Assembly: GCA_016892645.1 (NCBI GenBank)
Contig: JAFEMX010000014.1
Location: forward strand, 1 to 64,000
DNA length: 64,000 nucleotides
Source: Micrococcaceae bacterium RIT 802
GTDB lineage: Bacteria; Actinomycetota; Actinomycetes; Actinomycetales; Micrococcaceae
Direction of reading: 5' to 3'
The position numbers and the translations under genes were made by a program. The number at the start of each line of letters is the position of its first letter. The stretch's first letter is position 1. Below, one piece after another: positions 59,598-64,000 of this stretch. The notes below the pieces were generated by a model that searched no databases, was not told the DNA's origin, and worked only from the letters and a program-made list of their open reading frames with translations.

Positions 59598-59926
59598 CAG
59601 GGGGTCCTTTCGGTGCCGGGGAGGGCAGGGACAGGTAGGTCATGCATGGCTCCAGCCTGTCGAACCGAACTGTGAACACCCTGTGCCGACGCTCCATATC
59701 GGCTCCGGCGGGACCCGTTTCAGCCGAAGGCGCAACGGTGTTCGGCCGGGGTGGCCGGCAAGTGTCCGGGAAACCGACGGAATGCCGCGCGGATCACGAC
59801 AATTTCCCGGACGGGAACGCTCCTCCGGCGGCTGGCCGGACGCGAACGCGGCGGCCGTCCCGGTGCCCGGCCCGGCGCGGCAGCCCCGCGCGCCATCCAC
59901 GGGAGTCGGCGGCGTAGGGTGGACCC
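59598..59926. other. Divergent intergenic region without a gene
   Basis: These 329 bases separate the leftward FMN-binding-like gene from the rightward GDSL hydrolase gene and must contain both promoters. Open frames here are GC-driven and none has a ribosome site or recognisable motif. I saw no hairpin or repeat that stands out. Confidence 0.35.
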
Positions 59927-60688
59927 GTGGAATTCGAGAAACGGTATGTGGCCCTGGGGGATTCATTCACGGAAGGCGTCGGCGACGACGACCCGACCCG
60001 CCCCAACGGGGTGCGCGGCTGGGCGGACCGGGTGGCCGAACAGCTGAGCGCCGCCGACCCGGACTGGGGCTACGCGAACCTGGCGATCCGCGGCAAGAAG
60101 ATCCGCCAGGTCATCGACGAGCAGCTCGAGGCCGCCCTGGCCCTGCAGCCGACCCTGGTCACGCTCTACGCCGGCGGCAACGACATCCTGCGCCCGCGCG
60201 TGGACATCGACGCGCTCATGGCCGGGTACGACGACATGGTGCGCCGCCTGCGGGAGGCCGGAGCCGCCGTCGTGCTGTTCACCGGGTTCGACTCCGCGGC
60301 CTCGGCCGTCTTCGGCACCACACGCGGCCGGACCGCGATCTACAACGAATGGGTGCGCGAGGCCGCCGACCGGCATGGCGCGGTCATCGCCGACTACTGG
60401 CGGTGGCGCGAGTTCAGCGACCTGCGCTACTGGGCCCGGGACCGCCTGCACATGGGCACGCCCGGGCACCTGCTGATGGCCAAGAAGGTGCTCGGCGTGC
60501 TGGAGGCCACCGACGCCATCGAGACCCCGGAACTCGAAACCGCGCCGTCCCGGACCCGGCGGGCCCGGATGCAGGAGGACGCCCGCTGGGCGCGCGAACA
60601 CGTGGTCCCGTGGGTCAAACGCCGGCTGACCGGGACCTCATCCGGCGACGCGCTCAGCCCGCGCTACCCCGGGTACGTCCGGCTGTAG
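59927..60688 (+). CDS. SGNH/GDSL family hydrolase
   Basis: This 253-residue esterase or acetylhydrolase has block I VALGDSFTEGVGDD (nucleophilic Ser), block II/III LAIRGKKIRQ and VTLYAGGNDILRP (Gly and Asn of the oxyanion hole), and block V DRLHMGTPGHLLMAKKVL with the catalytic His. The Asp may lie just before it. There is no signal peptide. The start is GTG 59927. A basic C-terminal segment (RTRRARMQEDARWAREHVVPW) is common in actinobacterial members. Confidence 0.9.
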   Translation: MEFEKRYVALGDSFTEGVGDDDPTRPNGVRGWADRVAEQLSAADPDWGYANLAIRGKKIRQVIDEQLEAALALQPTLVTLYAGGNDILRPRVDIDALMAGYDDMVRRLREAGAAVVLFTGFDSAASAVFGTTRGRTAIYNEWVREAADRHGAVIADYWRWREFSDLRYWARDRLHMGTPGHLLMAKKVLGVLEATDAIETPELETAPSRTRRARMQEDARWAREHVVPWVKRRLTGTSSGDALSPRYPGYVRL

Positions 60689-60716
60689 GACGGCGCGTGG
60701 AGCGGCCCGGGCCCGG

Positions 60717-61019
60717 TCAATCGCGGAGCGGGGAGCCGACGACGTCGAACCGCAGGCCGCCGAACTCGCCGGAGAGCAGTGGCCGGGCGGCGGCGATCGC
60801 CGCCTGGACCTCGGGCAACGCGAGCGAGTCCCGGTGCGCCGCCTCACTGACCCAGAGTTCGATCACGTAGACGGTGTCGGGATGTCCGTCGTCGACACCG
60901 ACCTCGTAGGCGAGGCACCCGATGCTGCCCAGCACATCGCTGCGCCAGGTCAAGTGGGCGACCAGTTCGTCGCGCTTGCCGGGGACGGTTCCGAGGGTTC
61001 CCACGTTGGCGAAAGTCAT
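60717..61019 (-). CDS. Antibiotic biosynthesis monooxygenase (ABM) domain protein
   Basis: This 100-residue protein folds as a ferredoxin-like ABM/quinol-monooxygenase domain: NVGTLGTVPGKRDELVAHLTWRS at the start, CLAYEVGVDDGHPDTVYVIELWVSEAAHRDSL in the middle, and VQAAIAAARPLLSGEF at the end. It would form a dimer and may oxidise quinols or bind aromatics without cofactor. The ATG at 61019 is chosen; the longer frame is uncoded. Confidence 0.82.
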   Translation of the reverse strand: MTFANVGTLGTVPGKRDELVAHLTWRSDVLGSIGCLAYEVGVDDGHPDTVYVIELWVSEAAHRDSLALPEVQAAIAAARPLLSGEFGGLRFDVVGSPLRD

Positions 61020-61072
61020 GCCTTCAGCGTAGCGCTGGCCCGCCGCGCGGCCGTGGTGGTTGACTGGACCGC

Positions 61073-61807
61073 ATGAGCAGCCTGTCAGAGCCCGCACCCC
61101 ATGCCGACGAGCCGCACGACTCCTCCGGACTTGCCGAGCGGCTGAACTGGTTGCGCGCAGGCGTCCTGGGGGCCAACGACGGGATCGTCTCGACGGCCGC
61201 CGTCGTCGTCGGCGTGGCCGGGGCGACCACCGCCACCGGGCCCATCCTCGCCGCCGGGGCCGCCGCCCTGATCGGCGGCGCGGTCTCCATGGCGTTGGGT
61301 GAATACGTCTCGGTGTCCAGCTCATCCGATTCGCAGAAGGCGCTGATCGCCACGGAGCGCCGGGAGCTGGCGGAGATGCCGGAGGAGGAGTTCGCCGAAC
61401 TGGCCTACCTCTACGAGCAGAAGGGCCTCAGCGCCGAGACGGCGGGCGCGGTCGCCCGGGAGCTCACCGCCCACGACGCGCTCGGCGCGCATCTGGACGT
61501 CGAACTGAACATCGACCCCGACGAGGTCGTCAGCCCATGGAACGCTGCGGTGGCTTCGGCGGTGTCCTTCACCATCGGGGCGTTGCTGCCGTTCCTCACG
61601 GCCGTCCTGTTGCCCGCCGAGTGGAAGATCCCGGTGACGTTCGTGGCGGTGCTGGTGGCGCTGGCGGTTACCGGCGGGCTGGGCGCCCGGTTGGGTCGGG
61701 CGCCGATGGTGCGTCCCATCGTGCGGGTGGTCATCGGCGGGATGCTGGCGCTGGGCGCCACGTTCCTCATCGGCACCTGGCTGGGCAGCAGCGGGGCACT
61801 CGGCTAG
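61073..61807 (+). CDS. VIT1/CCC1 family iron/manganese transporter-like membrane protein
   Basis: This 244-residue protein of the VIT family has WLRAGVLGANDGIVSTAAVVVGVAGA (helix 1 with the conserved Asn-Asp-Gly), SMALGEYVSVSSSSDSQ (helix 2 end), a cytoplasmic metal-binding helical domain with Glu repeats (EMPEEEFAELAYLYEQKGLS) and three further helices. It probably moves Fe(II) or Mn(II). Its stop overlaps the stop of the convergent permease gene within CTAG. The Glu-rich domain agrees with metal transfer. Confidence 0.88.
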   Translation: MSSLSEPAPHADEPHDSSGLAERLNWLRAGVLGANDGIVSTAAVVVGVAGATTATGPILAAGAAALIGGAVSMALGEYVSVSSSSDSQKALIATERRELAEMPEEEFAELAYLYEQKGLSAETAGAVARELTAHDALGAHLDVELNIDPDEVVSPWNAAVASAVSFTIGALLPFLTAVLLPAEWKIPVTFVAVLVALAVTGGLGARLGRAPMVRPIVRVVIGGMLALGATFLIGTWLGSSGALG

Positions 61808-63285
61808 CGGCGGGAGGAGGCCCCGACGTCGTACCCGGAGGCCACGGTGGAGCGTCGCCGGCCATAGGCCAGGTAGACCCCGGCACCCAGGACCATCCAG
61901 CAGCCGAACACGATCCAGGTCAGCGAGCCCAGGTTGACCATGAGGAACACGCAGCCGGCAACTGCCAGGATCGGCGTCACCGGGTAGAACGGCACGCGGA
62001 ACGTGCGCGGCAGGTCGGGGCGGTTGCGGCGCAGGTAGATCACCGACAGGCTGACCAGGCTGAAGGCGAAGAGCGTGCCGATGCTGGTGGCGTCGGCCAA
62101 CTGGCCCAGCGGGACCAGGCCGGCGGTGAGCGCGATGGTGCCACCGGTGATCAACGTGTTCAGCACCGGGGTCCCGGTCCGTGGATGCAGCTTGCCGAAC
62201 ACCCGCGGGACCATGCCGTCGCGCGACATGGCCACCAGCACGCGGGTCTGCCCGTAGAGCACCGTGATGACGATGCTGACGATCGCCACGACCGCGCCGA
62301 CGGAGAAGACGAGCGCGACCCAGGCCTGCCCGGTAATCTCCTCGAGGACCTGCACCAGGGCCGCCTCCTTGCCGATGAACCACTGCCAGTCCTTCGCCCC
62401 CACGGCGGCAACGGCGACCAGGATGTAGAGCACCGTGACGATGATCATCGAGGCGATGATCGCCCGGGGCAGGTCGCGCTGCGGGTTCACCGCCTCCTCT
62501 CCGGCGGTCGATGCCGCGTCGAAGCCGATGTAGGAGAAGAACAGGCGCGAGGCAGCGGCCGAAACCCCTGCGGTGCCCATCGGCAGCAGCGGGGCGAAGT
62601 TGCCGGTGTGGAAGGCACTGAAGGCGATGACGACGAAGAAGATGAGCACGGCGATCTTCAGGAACACCAACACCGTGTTCACCGTGGCGGACTCCTTGGC
62701 CCCGCGCATCAGCAGGACCATGGCCAAAAGGACCACGACGACGGCGGGGATGTTGAATACGCCCCCATCGGGCCCTGGAGGGTTGGTCAGGGCGGCGGGC
62801 AGCGAGACGTCGAACGCGCCGGCCAGCTCGTTGACGTATTCGCCGGCACCGACGGCGATGGCGGCCACCGATACCCCGTATTCGAGGATCAGGCACCAGC
62901 CGCAGATCCAGGCCAGGCCCTCGCCCATGGTGGCGTAGGTGTACGAATAGCTCGACCCGGAAACGGGGACGGCGCCGGCCATCTCCGCGTACGACAGCGC
63001 TGCCAGCAGGGCGGCGATCCCGGCGATCGTGAAGGAGATCCACACGGCGGGCCCAGCCAACGGCACCGAGGAGCCCAGGACCACGAAGATCCCGGTGCCC
63101 AACGTGGCGCCGACGCTGATCATCGTCAGCTGCAGCACGCCCAGGGTGCGGCGCATCGTTCCACCGCCGGAACCGTGCCCGGCCTCGGCGCTCAATGCCT
63201 CGACGTCCTTGCGCAGCAACAGCTGGCGGCCCAGGGGCAGCCGGGGTCGGGGGTCCGGGGCGGGGCGGTCGGCGGATGCCTGCAT
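61804..63285 (-). CDS. APC family amino acid permease
   Basis: This 493-residue importer has about twelve to fourteen membrane segments and the APC pattern of the cationic-amino-acid/YfnA subgroup: MISVGATLGTGIFVVLGSSV (helix 1), AALSYAEMAGAVPVSGSSYSYTYATMGEG (helix 3 region), FFSYIGFDAASTAGEEAVNPQRDLPRAI (helix 6) and VMSRDGMVPRVFGKLHPRTGTP. The start is ATG 63285. It diverges from the glycine riboswitch-gcvP unit; a link to amino-acid supply is plausible but it is not behind the riboswitch. Confidence 0.92.
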   Translation of the reverse strand: MQASADRPAPDPRPRLPLGRQLLLRKDVEALSAEAGHGSGGGTMRRTLGVLQLTMISVGATLGTGIFVVLGSSVPLAGPAVWISFTIAGIAALLAALSYAEMAGAVPVSGSSYSYTYATMGEGLAWICGWCLILEYGVSVAAIAVGAGEYVNELAGAFDVSLPAALTNPPGPDGGVFNIPAVVVVLLAMVLLMRGAKESATVNTVLVFLKIAVLIFFVVIAFSAFHTGNFAPLLPMGTAGVSAAASRLFFSYIGFDAASTAGEEAVNPQRDLPRAIIASMIIVTVLYILVAVAAVGAKDWQWFIGKEAALVQVLEEITGQAWVALVFSVGAVVAIVSIVITVLYGQTRVLVAMSRDGMVPRVFGKLHPRTGTPVLNTLITGGTIALTAGLVPLGQLADATSIGTLFAFSLVSLSVIYLRRNRPDLPRTFRVPFYPVTPILAVAGCVFLMVNLGSLTWIVFGCWMVLGAGVYLAYGRRRSTVASGYDVGASSRR

Positions 63286-63374
63286 GGCGCGTCCTCAGCG
63301 GGCTCGGTGGGCCCGGGGTCGGTGGTGGTTGCCGGATCGCGGCAACGGCCGAGGGTGGAAAGGGTCGGCTCATA

Positions 63375-63404
63375 TTTTTGCACTACCCTGCATGGTTGCA
63401 AAAA
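63375..63404. promoter_or_regulatory. 8-bp inverted repeat in the permease/gcvP divergent region
   Basis: TTTTTGCA (63375-63382) and TGCAAAAA (63397-63404) are perfect inverted arms 14 bases apart. They lie about 90 bases before the amino acid permease start and 20 bases upstream of the predicted gcvP promoter, so a regulator bound here could affect either. Confidence 0.5.
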
Positions 63405-63424
63405 CGCGGTACGGGCCGCTGCGC

Positions 63425-63454
63425 TTGTCTGTGGTGTGGATCTCGCCGTATCAT
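63425..63454 (+). promoter_or_regulatory. Predicted gcvP promoter
   Basis: TTGTCT (63425-63430) and TATCAT (63449-63454) are separated by 18 bases and fit sigma-70-type -35 and -10 elements. Transcription from about 63461 would include the entire glycine riboswitch before gcvP. Confidence 0.55.
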
Positions 63455-63487
63455 GGAGGGGTGTCCGCGAGGGCACACGCCAATGAC

Positions 63488-63697
63488 ATGCGGCGGGAGA
63501 GTCCCGTTCAGAACCACTGGCGGGCGCCGTAGGAGCAATACCCTCCCCGGGAATCTCTCAGGCATCCGTACCGCCGCGCAGAGGCAACTCTGGAAAGAAG
63601 CAGCACCCCTCGGGGTGCACTCACCGACGGTGCAAGCCACGTCCGGGACACCGGGCACGGCGGAATCTCTCAGGTCCAATACAGAGTCGGGGAGGAA
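63488..63697 (+). promoter_or_regulatory. Tandem glycine riboswitch (gcvT element)
   Basis: Two consecutive glycine aptamers are visible. The first spans GCGGGAGAGTCC, CGCCGTAGGAGCAA, GGGAATCTCTCAGGCA, and AGAGGCAACTCTGGAAAGAAGCA (read in two parts). The second has CTCACCGACGGTGCAAGCC, a CCGG stem, GGAATCTCTCAGG, and ends with ACAGAGTCGGGGAGGAA. These conserved blocks are diagnostic of the gcvT element, in which glycine binding switches on the glycine cleavage system. The GGAGGAA at its end is more than 50 bases before the gcvP ATG, so control is probably at transcription rather than at that ribosome site. Confidence 0.93.
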
Positions 63698-63749
63698 CCG
63701 AAGCTCATTCGGCGTGCACCGCACACCGACCACACTTGGAGTTCCCCTG

Positions 63750-64000
63750 ATGACCGAGACCACGGCCCGTCCCACCACCAGCCCCACCGGCGAGCTCGCG
63801 TTCGCCGACCGCCACATCGGCCCCCGCGGTGACGCCACCGCGACGATGCTCAAGCACCTCGGCTACGCCACCCTCGACGACCTCGTCGACACGGCGGTCC
63901 CCGCCGACATCCGCCAGTCGCAGCCGCTGGAACTGCCGGCCGCCCGCTCCGAGGCCGAGGTCCTGTCCGACCTGCGCGCCATCGCCGCCAAGAACATCAT
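63750..64000 (+). CDS. gcvP: Glycine dehydrogenase (decarboxylating), P-protein, 5' part
   Basis: The first 83 residues of the glycine cleavage P-protein are in the window; the gene continues to the right. It begins MTETTARPTTSPTGELAF and shows the P-protein opening FADRHIGPRGDATATML, LKHLGYATLDDLVDTAVPADIR and EVLSDLRAIAAKN. The full enzyme is a pyridoxal-phosphate decarboxylase of about 950 residues that starts glycine breakdown to CO2, ammonia and methylene-tetrahydrofolate. The glycine riboswitch immediately upstream confirms the assignment. Here gcvP is the first gene after the riboswitch. Confidence 0.93.
   Translation, partial: MTETTARPTTSPTGELAFADRHIGPRGDATATMLKHLGYATLDDLVDTAVPADIRQSQPLELPAARSEAEVLSDLRAIAAKNI

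Noticed and set aside
61322-63373. Long frame antisense to the VIT gene and overlapping the permease
   Set aside because: Composition is Arg/Pro/Gly shadow sequence with no motif, while the APC permease and VIT genes on this interval are complete.
1-64000. CRISPR arrays, rRNA and tRNA genes
   Set aside because: No regularly spaced repeats and no rRNA or tRNA signature sequence was seen on either strand; a covariance search was not possible.

Overview
This 64 kb window is dense, very GC-rich DNA with strong third-position G/C bias, frequent GTG and occasional TTG starts, four-base ATGA/GTGA overlaps and classic AGGAGG ribosome binding sites. The gene set (DtxR-type iron and manganese regulation, FecCD-type siderophore importer plus SIP-type reductase, DUF5129, AMIN-like and SFPASDPPS small proteins, glycine riboswitch before gcvP) points to a high-GC actinomycete, most likely Micrococcaceae-like (Arthrobacter/Citricoccus/Kocuria type). 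The genus is an inference. No rRNA, tRNA, CRISPR array, integrase or intact insertion sequence was seen.

Layout. 1-8.4 kb: the end of a Dpp/Opp-type importer (permease and two ATPases) with a TauE/SafE exporter, facing an amidohydrolase / hydroxyacid dehydrogenase / glucarate-dehydratase-like operon and its divergent LysR regulator; together a plausible acid-sugar or organic-acid catabolic locus. 8.5-14 kb: AI-2E family membrane protein, succinate-semialdehyde dehydrogenase, a DUF5129 surface protein and an aldo/keto reductase. 14-17.7 kb: a DadA-like oxidase and a choline-sulfatase-like sulfatase, divergent from the formylglycine-generating enzyme that would activate it. 17.8-26.8 kb: small acidic protein, alpha/beta hydrolase, glutaryl-CoA dehydrogenase, TetR/DHA2 efflux pair, PhzF, AMIN-like secreted protein, and a LolD/FtsX-type ABC pair. 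26.9-37.5 kb: an iron region with a DtxR box, a four-gene siderophore importer, a secreted subtilisin, two oxidoreductase/hydrolase genes, an orphan DtxR box, and an unusual ABC ATPase-siderophore reductase fusion. 37.5-41.6 kb: acetyltransferase, SDR, and a MarR regulator divergent from an ABC exporter.

41.6-51 kb is the plastic part. A lower-GC block (MHS transporter, M20 peptidase, LysR) is bounded by a 70-bp direct repeat that is the 3' end of the ABC exporter gene. Beyond it lie a hipBA toxin-antitoxin pair, a truncated and mutated second copy of the exporter's ATPase domain, and a multiply broken AlbA_2-type gene, the last two joined tail to tail. This looks like repeated recombination at one gene rather than an active element.

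51-64 kb is ordinary core: mntH-mntR with its operator, a glutathionyl-hydroquinone-reductase-like protein, an RNase HI-DUF4440 fusion, a serine hydrolase, an RclA-like reductase, ApbE next to a degenerate FMN-binding protein, a GDSL hydrolase, a VIT-family transporter, an amino-acid permease and a tandem glycine riboswitch before gcvP, which runs off the end.

The most novel-looking signal is a dispersed structured repeat of about 130 nt: four copies between 3.9 and 18.2 kb, all in one orientation, each with a long sequence-variable hairpin, an invariant ATCACTCGC linker and a small ACCT...AGGT hairpin, plus a possible shortened relative in the leader of the siderophore-binding protein. I could not match it to a named RNA family. 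Family assignments below rest on motifs recalled from known families; no search was run.
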